Of a stretch of DNA of 64,000 nucleotides, positions 24,506-36,500 are shown piece after piece. A model generated the notes under the pieces. That model was not told the origin of the DNA, did no database searches, and worked only from the letters and a program-made list of their open reading frames with translations. How positions within the stretch are numbered: position 1 is the stretch's first letter; every line of letters begins with the position of its first letter. The DNA is from Agroathelia rolfsii (Eukaryota > Basidiomycota > Agaricomycetes > Amylocorticiales > Amylocorticiaceae): NCBI GenBank assembly GCA_018343915.1, contig JABRWF010000001.1:4898001-4962000 (forward strand), read 5' to 3'. The translations under genes and the position numbers were made by a program.

Positions 24506-24848
24506 TGTTCGGATTACAAACCGATTCGAACAATATTATTTCTTTTCTTCTTTTATTCGCTTTTATTCTTATTTATTACGCCGCGCGTAATGCTTCGATT
24601 TTAGTTGTGTCAAACAAATGACGACACTGTACAGTTCATGTCATGTGACTTGTGTTTGTACACATGGTTCGACTTCATCAACGATGCACTTCAGTCTTGT
24701 TGTACACGACTGAAGTGTAAGCTGTTTAATTTGTTGTTCATTCATTATTGATTCTTATCATGTATTAGTTGATATCGTACAGGTACTTAATATGAGTCTT
24801 GTTGTACACGACTGAAGTTTGATATCGTACAGTTCTCTCATTTTAACA
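24506..24848 (+). repeat. copia 5' LTR (343 bp)
   Basis: Ends TG...CA. It carries a perfect 10-bp stem (CACTTCAGTC / GACTGAAGTG). A second copy of its AGTC-loop-GACTGAAGT core lies further on, flanked by two copies of TTGATATCGTACAG. Confidence 0.96.
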
Positions 24849-24857
24849 GGTTATGAG
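24849..24857 (+). promoter_or_regulatory. copia primer-binding site overlapping the start codon
   Basis: GGTTATGAG follows the LTR directly. It is complementary to CUCAUAACC of the initiator tRNA-Met anticodon arm, the kind of internal half-tRNA primer known for Drosophila copia. The ATG inside it (24853-24855, pairing with the CAU anticodon) is also the first codon of the polyprotein. The tRNA sequence is from memory of yeast. Confidence 0.7.
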
Positions 24858-27800
24858 TGCGTCTACGTCTTCCAACGCGTCCAACGGTGTCGAGGTGTCT
24901 ACCAGCACCTTTCGCATTCGCATCCCAACCCTTGACGAGAAGGGCCAGACTTGGCTACTCTTCAAGAAACGTTTCCAATCGCACCTGATCTCTCGTGATC
25001 TCTTAGGGTACCTAGATGGATCCGAAAAAGCTCCTGTTGCACCCACTGGTCCAATTTTAGAGAATGGACAAATCGGTCAAGCATTGACTAGCGATCTCGA
25101 GAGTTATCAAAAGGAATACAAGAAATGGTTGAAAAACGATAACGAAGTACAAACTATTATGATGAATATAATCTCTCATGTCTTGCAGATGAAGGTGATC
25201 AACATGAACACCGCTGCCGAGATGTGGAAATTCCTTTACAAGGAATTCTCCACTGTTGACCCTCTCATCCGTGTGAAGCGACTTCGAGCAATGTTTGATG
25301 TCAAGTGTGCTGAAGGTGACGATCCTCGTGATACAGTTACCGAACTCGAAGAAATGCGCAACAATCATGCAGCAGTCGGTGGCAATATCGAAGACGAAAC
25401 TTATGCTGCCATCATTCTCAATGCTCTACCCGAGTCCTATCGCGAACGTGCTTCCAACTATCTGTCTGCTAATGGTAAAGACGGCAAACTGCCATCATCT
25501 ACATCTATCATCGAGAAAATCAAGACTTTTGCTCAGCAAGATGAAGGCCTTGATACATCACCCTCTGGTTCTGTTGCTCTGAGGGCTGATACTGGTTCTA
25601 ACTTGGGCTCGTCGTCTAATAAGAAGAAAGGCTCTAGCAAGAACAACACGATGCAGAATGCGCCCAAACCATGCGACAACTGTGGCAAAACTGGTCACAA
25701 CAAGGCTGGATGCTACGCAAAAGGAGGTGGCAAGGAAGGACTCGCTCCCTGGCAAAAAGGCAGAGGAAACAAATCATCGTCATCTTCATCAAAACCCGTT
25801 GCAGCTGTCGCTGAAACTATTGAGAACGATTCTGAATCCGATGAAGACATATATGCATTTGCAGCAAGCACTGATCACAGCGAAAAAACAATGAATGGAA
25901 TGACTCGTATTCTCGATTCCGGTGCTTCACGTCATTTCGAAACTGATCGAGATCGCTTCACAACCTTTCGACAGTGTGCTCCTGTCTCAGTTAAACTCGC
26001 TGACGGTCGAACATTCACTGCTTCAGGCGAAGGCATTGTTCCCATGCGCTTTAAGACTAAAACTGGGCATGCCACAATTATTCTTCGTGACGTTCTACAT
26101 GTCCCTGCTATGGTCTCTCCCCTCGTCTCTATATCATGTCTTATGAAACAAAAGTACGGTGTTAACTTCGACCCCTCTGATGGATCAGCAAACATTCTTA
26201 CACCCAACGGCAAATCCATTGTTCGTCTACCTCTGAAGGGCGGTCTCTGGCGATTCCAAGTCGAACCAGTTTGTTCTTACGCAGCTATTGCTGCTGCTGC
26301 TGCTACTATCAACAAACCTCTCCGTCTCTCTCTAGAAGAATTACACCAACGTATGGCTCACGCTAATGGTGCTGGTCTAGTCAAGATGGTCAAGGATGGT
26401 GTTGTTGATGGCATCAAACTTACTTTGACAACAATGCCAACATGTGAGGTCTGTATCGAAGCCAAGCACGCTCGCTCTTCCTATCCGAAAATCCGTTCAA
26501 GTCCACCATGCTCTCGCTATGGTGAACGTGTTCATTGTGATGTCTGGGGACCAGCTGAAAACAAATCACTTGCTGGTGGCTCGTACTATTACTGTTCATT
26601 TCTTGACGACTACAGCGATGAGGCTGTCATTTTCTTCATGACGAATAAATCTGAGACATTCAAGTACTACAAGTTCTATGAACAATGGGCTAAGGTCCAA
26701 CGTGGTGCACCGAACATCAAAGAGCTTCAAAGCGATCGCGGAGGCGAATACATGAGCTCTGAGTTTCAACGTCATCTTGACAATGCTGGAACTGTTCGTC
26801 GCCTAACCAACCATAATTCTCCTCAACAAAATGGCAAGGCCGAACGTCTCAATCGCACAATCATGGAAGCTGTTCGTGCTATGCTGTTTGACTCTGACTT
26901 ACCAAAGTCACTCTGGGCCGAGGCTGCTCGCACTGCATTGTACGCTCAAAACCATTCAACAACTGCTGCTTCATTTGGATCAACACCTATCGAACGTGCG
27001 ACGGGCCAAAAGGCCAATATCTCTTCCCTCCATCGTTTCGGTGAGAAAGTCTATGTGAAGACAATCGGCACCACAAAGCTTAGTAAGCATTCTTCCGCAG
27101 CTTATTGGGTTGGCATTGACCCCGAAAGCAAAGGCGAACGAATCTATTGGCCCACCAGAAATAAGGTCACTACCGAACGTGAAGTCCGTTTTCTCCACGA
27201 GACTGCGACTACCATGGTTGAGGGGGAGCAAAGTATTATTTCATCTGTCAACAATGGTACTCTCACCACGGATACATCTCAATCTTCTCGACCATCAGAT
27301 GATATCGATAAAATCACATCCAAGATGATCACTCCCGAGATAAAAGAAATTGAAGTTGAGGGGGAGTTACTCGGTCGTGGTATGCGAGAGAAGAAACCAT
27401 CAGCAAAGATGCAAGCCATTATTCGCGACGAAGCTTCAAGTAATGGAAAAGCATCAAAGAAACACGAATACGCAGGAATGGTTGAATTAGAAAACGACGA
27501 TGAAGGAAAATGGAACAATGGGGAAGATGAAGAAATTGCCGAAACAAAAGAATACGCAATGGCTGCAATGGCCGGTGATGAACCATCTTTCAGAGAAGCT
27601 ATGAATGGACCAGATCGAGAGAAATGGATCGAGGCATGCGAGTCTGAACTAGAATCACTCAGGAAGATGCAGACATACGAACTTGTCGAACGTCCTCCAG
27701 GTGCTCATGTTATCGGCAATACTTGGGTTCTTAGACGTAAACGTGACGAGAACAACAATATCATCAAGTATAAGGCTCGCTTATGCGCTCAAGGATTCTC

Positions 27801-29139
27801 GCAAGTAGCTGGTCTTGATTACGATGAAACTGCGTCTCCTACGGCTCGTACTACATCTCTCCGTCTCATTCTTGCTATAGCTGCTGTAAACGACTACGAA
27901 CTTCATCAAGTTGACTTCAAGAATGCTTATCTCAATGGTGAAATCGATAAAACTGTTTACATGCGACAACCTCAAGGTTTCATCGACTCAAATAATGAAA
28001 ACTTTGTTTGTCTGCTTCACAAAGCTCTATATGGTCTCAAACAAGCTGGTCGTCAATGGTATGAGAAGGTCTATGAACTATTCACTGGCATCGGTCTCTC
28101 GCGATCGTCTTATGATCCCGGTGTATTTCTCAAGATTACCACAGACTGTGTCATCATTATTGCCATGCATGTAGATGATTGCACGATTGTCACATCAACC
28201 CCAGCTTTAATGCTAGAAACAAAACAACGAATTAGCAAGCAATACGAAATCTCTGACCTAGGTGAAGCTCACTGGCTTTTGGGTTTTGAAATCATTCGTG
28301 ATCGCTCCAATCGTCGACTTATCATTAAACAAACCGCCTATATCGATCAAATCGTCGAACGTGCTCAAATGACCGACAGCCGAAAGTTTGCAGTTCCTAT
28401 GGACCCAAGCTCCCAACTTTCTTCAAGACCTGCTAATGACACCAAACGAGAAATTATGTGAGGCAAGCCCTACAGCACTCTCGTTGGCAGTCTCATGTAC
28501 GCTGCTATAGGAACTCGTCCCGATATTGCTTTTGCAACCTCCCTCCTCGCTCGATCTTTATCTGACCCCACTCCTCTACATTGGAATGCCGCTCGTCGAG
28601 TCATAAAATACCTCAAAGACACTTGTGACATCGGTATCACTTATAGCGCTGATAATCACATTGGCCTAGTAGCCTATTCCGATGCTGACTATGGAGGACA
28701 ATCTGATCGACACTCGATTTCGGGCTCTGTCTTTCTCTATGGTGGTGGGACCGTTAGTTGGTCTTCTCGTCGTCAACACTCAGTCGCAACATCTACTTGC
28801 GAATCAGAATATATTGCTGCTTCCGACTCTACTCGAGAACTCGTATGGCTACGATCTCTTCTTCTTGAACTAACCATTCCGGATCATCAAGAAATACCTA
28901 CGATTCCTCTCTATTGCGATAATCAAAGTGCTATTAAAGTTGCTCATAATGGACTTTTCAGCACCAAACTCAAGCATGTTGATATTCGCTACCATTATAT
29001 TCGCGAAGCCATCAAACTCAATGTCATCGATCTCACGTACATCTCGACCGATGAAATGATCGCCGATATTCTCACAAAACCTCTCGCTGTTTCAAAGTTC
29101 ACCTACTTCAGGTTCTTAATGGGATTGAATTCGGTTTGA
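24853..29139 (+). CDS. copia gag-pol polyprotein, one in-frame TGA at 28459-28461
   Basis: A single frame of 1429 codons including the premature TGA at codon 1203; the frame stays open before and after it. Domains in order: Gag (UBN2-like, about 25-240); zinc knuckle C-x2-C-x4-H-x4-C from C274; aspartic protease DSGA at D355; GAG-pre-integrase about 490-555; integrase with D563, D628 and E664 (D-x64-D-x35-E); reverse transcriptase about 950-1200 with KARLCAQGF, VDFKNAYLNGEI and the catalytic HVDD (D1108, D1109); RNase H with DADYGG (D1277) and ADILTKP near the end. The stop lies between RT and RNase H, so a truncated product would lack RNase H. TGA for an ancestral CGA is the simplest explanation (inference). 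Confidence 0.93.
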
Positions 29140-29146
29140 GGGGGAG
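29138..29146 (+). other. copia polypurine tract
   Basis: GAGGGGGAG directly before the 3' LTR, overlapping the polyprotein stop codon (TGA, 29137-29139). It primes plus-strand DNA synthesis in LTR elements. Confidence 0.85.
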
Positions 29147-29841
29147 TGTTCGGATTACAAACCAATTCGAACAATATTATTTCTTTTCTTCTTTTATTCG
29201 CTTTTATTCTTATTTATTACGCCGCGCGTAATGCTTTGATTTTAGTTGTGTCGAACAAATGACGACACTGTACAGTTCATGTCATGTGACTTGTGTTTGT
29301 ACACATGGTTCGACTTCATCAACGATGCACTTCAGTCTTGTTGTACACGATGTTGTGATACAAGCAGTATGGACTGTAATGTTTATATATGCTAATCATG
29401 CTTGTGTTCCATTTTATTTCATTTCATTTATTCATTTACTCCCTTACTCTAATTTCGTACAAATACGGTACATATTATTTTACTTCCGGTGTCATGTGAC
29501 TGACGCGTCTATTCCTCCACCGTTTTCTCCTTTGACACACTTCAGTTCACTACAATAAACTGAAGTGTGAGTACCTTGTTATATTTCCTTATTCCCTTTT
29601 CATATGCTCATTATTCCTATAGTTAATATTGGCATTAGGTACTTACTAGAGTTCACTACAATAAACTGAAGTTTAATATTGGCATTAGCATTTTACACAC
29701 GACTGAAGTGTAAGCTGTTTAATTTGTTGTTCATTCATTATTGATTCTTATCATGTATTAGTTGATATCGTACAGGTACTTAATATGAGTCTTGTTGTAC
29801 ACGACTGAAGTTTGATATCGTACAGTTCTCTCATTTTAACA
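29147..29841 (+). repeat. copia 3' LTR, interrupted by a nested solo LTR
   Basis: Parts 29147-29350 and 29703-29841 together equal the 343-bp 5' LTR except for three transitions, each changing a TpCpG on one strand. Confidence 0.95.
29351..29697 (+). repeat. nested solo LTR of a second, related copia family (347 bp)
   Basis: Starts TGTTGTGATAC and ends TTTTACA, flanked by 5-bp duplications CACGA (29346-29350 and 29698-29702). Its body is different in sequence from the host LTR but has the same hairpin and direct-repeat layout. It arose by insertion of a full element and LTR-LTR recombination (inference). Confidence 0.9.
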
Positions 29842-29846
29842 GACAT

Positions 29847-30724
29847 TACTTGTAGTCTCGTCGAAAAATGAGTCTTGTGATTTCAAAAGCACCCCAGAAT
29901 CAAAACATTAATTAAGCGGGTCGAACCATAGGAAAATACGCGGTGGGGACAATGTGGACGAGTTTTAGTCGGAGGTGCCACAGTGTCATTTTGTGTCAGC
30001 CACTGTGGTGAATTACGTAAGATTCAAAGCGGAGATCCTATCAACGTCCGAGTTGTCATGCATGTCATGATCTGAATGCACCCATCGGCTCACATGCATC
30101 GCAGTCTACGCTACTCTTACTAGTGCGACGTCAAGAAAAACTGTACCCTGTATTTAGTTTCGATCATACAGCTTTAGACCACGAACATAGACATGCACAA
30201 ACTTTTGGAGGTGTCCTGTGATACAATCCCTAGCAGGGTCCTACCGATCACCTTCCGAGTCATTTCAAAACGGTGTAATAATAGAGCAGACCGGCGGTTG
30301 AATAGGGAAAATCCGAGCAGAAACACACACACTGCTCCGTTTGCGCAATTAGCCTAACTCCATTAGCCGGTACTGCACCGTTTACCGCCTACTCCACAGA
30401 CCGCTCCATATCAACCATCATCTGTCTCTCCTCTTTTCAAGAGCTCCAAAGAGTTATTTTTATCTCCTTTTTTCATTGCTTTTTGCGCTTCATGCACGAG
30501 CTAAAGGGTGCTTCACCTGGATAGTGGTACGGGAGGCTCCAATGATTTGATCATCGCGGTGACCCAGCGATTACAGGTACAAGCATATATTTTAGTTGAC
30601 TGCGCGATGGCAGCATTTTGCGCCAGATTATATGCTATGTCAGTATGACCAGCTCGACCCTAGGAGTCCGCTCGTTTTACTCAGTGCTCGTGCCGATCTC
30701 ACAGAATTGCATCCGTATTTATTT

Positions 30725-30755
<31 letters not shown>

Positions 30756-31821
30756 TCAAAAAAATGGATTTTGAAGTTTGAAAAAACTATATTCTAGTAT
30801 AGTCCATTCATTCTGTTCGAGGCTAGTGAGATAAAACGATAGTATAGGCAAGCGTCATAGGGGGTTTAGACACCGCTTAAGTTTTGATTTGCTATAGCCC
30901 GTTGAGAACACGCAATAGACCGATTAGGTCGTTGGATTGGATATATCGATGCTCCAACATTCATTGGGCCTCGGGGACCAAGAGAAAGTACGGCGGGACA
31001 CAACAGGCTGTGAACCTTGTCAGGTTGGCCATGTGAGAGGGGGAGCGTCAGACTTCGATGTATGAGATGATAAGGAGAACCTGTGTCGTGTGTCTAGAAG
31101 CGGCGGATGCAGTGCCAAGAGGCCATCAAAAGCGCCACATGTGCTCCCGACTGGAGATATGCAGCAGGCTCACTCGTCAGCAAGTCCATATTGGTCTTTA
31201 GGTGCGCAGAGTGAAACGATGCAGTAAAGATAATGATAAAATATAGTCCATGAACCGTGAGCAGGAATTGCCTTCATCACATGTATGCCGCGTGTAGGTA
31301 GCGTGACGATGATATCTGCGGGTCACGCCGTGTGCAAATTGGTCAAGGATATTCCGGCGACGGCGATGACAGGCGTGGACCGTGCCCGTGTCATAATGAT
31401 TCGACCGGGTGGTGTGTCTGCGTGGGCAGACAGAAAGCCCATTGGCTAGCAAGATTATTCTGGCACAACACAAATGGAATGGAGGAGGAGTAGGCAGAGC
31501 AAGTGGCTGTGCAAAAGGGACGTGGCGAAAAAGAAAGATCCCGTGATCCGAGGACAGAGTGACGTCACTGAGGCCCAGCAGTCGGAGCTCATTCCAGAGT
31601 CCAAAGGCACCAGCCAATCGTCCACACAACGCTCTCAACAACGACCACGACCACGACTTCGACTTACTCGTGCTTTCTGCTCTCTTTCTCTGTCTCTGTC
31701 TCTGGCAGCGTACCCTTACTATATCACATCATATATACTGCCCTGTAGCTCCCTATCCACCCCCAGTTATTTTTGCGCTTAGTATTCTCTTCATACCTTT
31801 TCTCTGTCGCTTACGCCCGCG
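29847..31821. other. intergenic, nothing recognised
   Basis: About 2 kb. A TTTATTT-rich tract lies at about 30718-30760. The last 200 bp are CT-rich and include TATATCACATCATATATA (about 31718-31735), plausible as the phosphatase promoter. Confidence 0.5.
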
Positions 31822-33519
31822 ATGGATTTCTTCTCCTCTGCGCCCGGAGCTCTGGGCAACAACCAGCCCCCAGACGTGGATCCATTTGCTGAGGCAATCG
31901 CAAACCGCTTTGGTTCTGCAAATTCAAACCCTATTCTAACCGCCAGGCTGACGGCAGGCATCCTTCCTACCTCCCCTTCGTCTTCAAAGACCCAGTCAGA
32001 AGCGATGTCGATTACCGTCGACAGCACGAACCAATCCCAGTCGATGGCACTTCGCATGCCCGTCACTCTCTCTCTAAAGAAGCCCCCATCAGTTGCCCCA
32101 ACATCGACATCAGCGTCATCATCAACGTCGACAACCACCGCCCCACCGCCGCATCGCTTCCAAAGCGTGACGCCCGCTGAATTACCCACTCGGATCTTTA
32201 ACGATCCAGGAAGCTTAGTGCTCGATATCAGGCCACATGCCGTCTACGCGTCTGGCCGACTGCCCAACTCCGTCTCGCTCTCGGTACCATCGACATTACT
32301 GAAACGGCCTCTGTTCGGCCTCGACCGTCTAGCGGCCATGCTGCACTCTTCCTCGGCTCGCGCACGCTTTTCAGACTGGCGTTCTTCGACCCAGATTATC
32401 GTGTACGACGTCGACGCGACTGCAATTCCAGAAGGGTCTAACATCCTCGGCCTCCTGCGCAAATTTGCCGCCGATGGTTTCCAGGGCCCATTGCTATGGC
32501 TCCATGGCGGCTTCCAAGCTGTCTGGAAGGAGAACCGTGCCCTGATCGTGACCACACCTCCCACACCTGAAATAGATGATGACGCCACGACGGGCGTGCC
32601 TAGCACTGCCATTACTCGTGGTAAACTTGGAGGTGGTGCTTCCCAGACGATGTCCCTCCGTACGGATAGGCTTCCTACGGACGCATTCAGCACTGTATCG
32701 ACCATGTCCACAGGTTCGGGCCCTATGGGCATGGAACGCACGCAGGCCAGGGCGTTCAACCCATTCTATGATTCCGTACGCCAGAACGTGGAACTCTCTC
32801 AAGGGATTACAGAACGCATCCCCTTGAAGCTTCCTGCACGTGTACGTCGACGCGCACAGGAGTTGCCGTTCCCCTGGCTGCGCTCGCTGGCCTGCCGCGC
32901 GGATGTAATCCCGCATAACGAAGACAGCGAGAGTGAGGGGAGCGACGTGGATCCGAGCGATATCGGTGCTGGCAATATCGAAGAGGGCAAAGAGGCGCTG
33001 GCGATGCAGTTTTATCGGATCGAGTTGGCGGAGCAGAGGCGTATGATGAACGTGATGGAGTATCACACTAAGGAGAGCAATTTGCAGCCATTGTCTATGT
33101 TGCGATCTGGTGCTGCTGGGATGTCTGACGTGGGCTCAAGCGCTGCTTCGTTAGCCCAACCCAAGACCTTCCCATTCAGTATTACTGCAGGGGTCGAGAA
33201 GGGTGCCAAGAACAGGTAAGTTTAGAGTTCCCTTTGCTCCCCAAAGAAAAAGAATGTACTTGATTCATTGATGCAACTTTGCAAAAAAATTTTAGGTATA
33301 GGCACATTTGGCCCTTTGAACATGCACGTGTGCGCTTGCATGCTGACAAGAAGGGCGAGGACGATTACGTGAACGCGTCGTATATCCAGCCATTGGGCAC
33401 GCGCAAACGGTACATTGCCACGCAAGGGCCCTTGCCTGCAACCTATGTCGATTTCTGGTCGTAAGTTTATCGTTGATTTTATTCTTATTATCTACAGCTC
33501 TTTCGTTTTCTTGATTTTT

Positions 33520-33559
<40 letters not shown>

Positions 33560-36500
33560 TCTTATCCGCGTCTGTCTTCTTTTTTCCCTTGAGCATTCCC
33601 ACTTCCTTCCATTGTTCCTCTCCGGTCCAGAGTTGTTTCGGTTCTTGGCGGAAACATCCGGATCTACTCAGGGTAGAGGGGGAAGAAGAGCGGAACAAGC
33701 AATTCATTTCTTATCATTCGCATCTTATCGCTTCATACTTTCCCCGCATTATTCTTAACTTTATTTTTTCTATAATCTTGACGACTATGTGCGGGTAATA
33801 ACTGACGTATTTCACTCAGAATGTGCTGGGAACAAAACGTAAATACCATCGTCATGCTTACGCGCGAGATGGAGAACAACCAGATCAAGTGCGGCTCGTA
33901 CTGGACCGACGAAGTCTATGGCCCCTTACGGCTCGAGCTCATCAGCGAGGACCCCCATCTCGCGCCTTCACCTTCCGTTGGCACCGGCGGTGCATCCTCA
34001 CACAACACACAACAACAAGGGTTTTTCTTTCTGTCGCCACCATCACTGGAGCGTACATACAGCCGCACGACACCCGGCGCGTTTCGCGATCCAAGGCAGG
34101 CGCGCGAGGAGCGTAAGCGGCGGCGCGAGCGCGAGAACCAGATCATCACGCGTAGGTTTAAGCTCACGCACACGGCGTACCCGCGCGCGGAACCGCGGCA
34201 CGTGACGCAGCTGCAGTTTTTGGGATGGCAGGACATGAACGTACCGGATGATGCGCGGGGTGTGTTGAGTCTCGTTGAAATGGCGGCGAAGGCGCAGGAG
34301 GAGGGAGAGAAGGAGGCGAAGAGGCAGAGGGCGCAGTTAAGGAGGAGGAAGAGGGAGGAGGAGAGGAGGTTGAGAGGCGATTATGAGAAGGATGCTGCTG
34401 CTCTTGAACGGACGGAGGAGGATAGCGATGTTGATGAGAGTAGTGAGGAAGAAGATGAAAAGGAGTCTGGGGAGGAGGAGGGGTGTCGATTCGACCCTGA
34501 TACGGGTGTGGTCCGTAAGCGCAGTCCTCTTTTGCTGCACTGCTCTGCTGGCGTTGGGCGCACGGGCGGCTTCATCGTCGTCGATGCTGTGTTGGACGGC
34601 ATCAGGCGGGACATGCTGAAGGGCCATCATGTACAGACAGCAGCCACAGCGCCAAAAGCCCCAATGCAAGGCAGACACAACAGTAATAGCACTGTGGGAA
34701 GCAGCAACAGTCTCCAGGCTAGTAGTCAGCCACTTCAGGGAGGAACTCATATGGACGTTGACGGCACATTATCTGCATCATTACAGCACCCAGAGAAGCC
34801 GCCCCATCGCAGGGCGTCGGTATCAGCCGGGAGGGATGTCGTGCATGTGCCCGTAGTTGCCAACGGCCAATCTTCTAGCTCGTTGACTCAAGATGAAGAT
34901 GACAGGATGGACGTCGATATGCCTGCGCAAGAGCCGGGGTTGACGCGACCACGGCTACAGCAACAGCACACAGCAATACCTCTCACGCCTGCTGAGAAGC
35001 AAGTTGTCGCAAAGCAGGACCGGGAGGAGAAGAAGAGACAGCAAGATTTGTCGACGCAGCTCTGGGTGGAGAACGTCGATCGCGCCACGTCTTTTGTTGC
35101 TGATATCGTCGCGGCTGCGCCCAAGGGTCATCCTCAACAGCTACAGCAACAACAATCTAGCGATGTGGACCCTGATATTAAGATGGACCCGACCCCGCTG
35201 CCCCAACCACTGTTACAGTCGGCAGATCCTTTAGCGGCGATGATGAGGAACGACTCTGAGGCGAGTAAAGGGAGCGGCAGCAGTGGCGCGTCGTCTGGCA
35301 CGGTTCTGGCCGGCTCTGGCTCGCAGCCATCGGGAGGTGAAACACCTTTGGCGTCAGCTTCGACAACGTCGTCACAGACGGCTACGATGCCCTCGACACC
35401 GGGCAGTAATCGTGATGATTCTACGTTTAGTAGTAGCGATGAGGTAAGTGTATTGTAGTGGATTTTCATTATTCATTTTTTCTGTAGTTTGACAGCAACT
35501 AATTTTCTTTCTCCCTTACTACTAATGCTTTTAGCCTTCGACTGAATCCGGAATCAAGTCGCGTCACCCCTCTGAAGCAGCACCCAACGCTTCTCGGCCG
35601 GAACTGACTACCGCACGGTCGACGATGAGCCCGAATATGTCAGCGATGAAGATTGATGCGAGGAGCACCAAGGGTTCCTCATCTTCGTCTGCCTCCTCTT
35701 CGAAAGGCGTACATACTAGTGCTAGCGCGAGTAAAGCGCCTGTACATCCCTTGTCTCCACTGACATCCCACCCCGCGCACAAGTTACAAGAGCTCGCGCA
35801 GCAACACGGCTCGCTCACAAGTCTCTCCAGCGCCGCATCTTCGTCGTCCGTTAACATTCCCGAGAATCCACTCAGTAGTACCGCCCCGCCCGATAGTATT
35901 GCCGGGAATTCAAATTCATCTACGACGTCCTTGTCTGGTTCTGGTTCGGATCAGGAAGGCGGCAAGCGCGATGTAGTTGTTCAAGATCAGGAAGTTGCCA
36001 AGTTACGTGCAAAGATGTACCAACAACAACCCTTATTACCTGGCTTCAAGCTCAAGTTGCCGGGTGGTGGCGAGAGTACCTTACCGGCGACTTCTTCGAC
36101 CGCCGCAACCGCTGCTACTACTTCGAGTCCCGAATTGACGACGCCCACCAAGAGTGGAAACTTCCCGACGACAATGACGCTCAAGCATCCACTTTCGAAA
36201 CAGATTATTCCCCATGGACCGTCCGCTACGGCCATCACGACGGTCAGTCCGGCTATGAGTGGGCGCGTATCTCCCGCTTTCTCGGCGCGTTTAAGGGAAA
36301 AGGCCCCGGTCTTGTCGTCTGGTTTGCCGTTTCCGGCTGCTAATATGGGCGCTGGTGCGACGGGGAACAACAGTGTGGCATCTTCAGCGCTCCCTACTGC
36401 TTATTATTCTGCACCGATGTCGTTGTCATCTGCTGAATCTATTCCGAGTACTGCCATTGAGGGAAGCGGGGATGGGGGCTATGGGTTACCTGCTCCTGGT

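Larger units (their letters stand above)
24506..29841 (+). mobile_element. Ty1/copia LTR retrotransposon, nearly intact
   Basis: 5336 bp between 5-bp target duplications GACAT (24501-24505 and 29842-29846). The 5' LTR is 24506-24848 (343 bp). The 3' LTR is 29147-29841, which is exactly 343 bp once a 352-bp nested insertion (solo LTR plus duplicated CACGA) is removed. Both LTRs start TGTTCGG and end TTTTAACA. A primer-binding site follows the 5' LTR directly, and a polypurine tract precedes the 3' LTR. The order protease-integrase-RT-RNase H in one frame defines copia. The two LTRs differ at only 3 of 343 positions, so the insertion is young. One in-frame stop makes this copy probably unable to make full Pol by itself. 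Confidence 0.97.
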
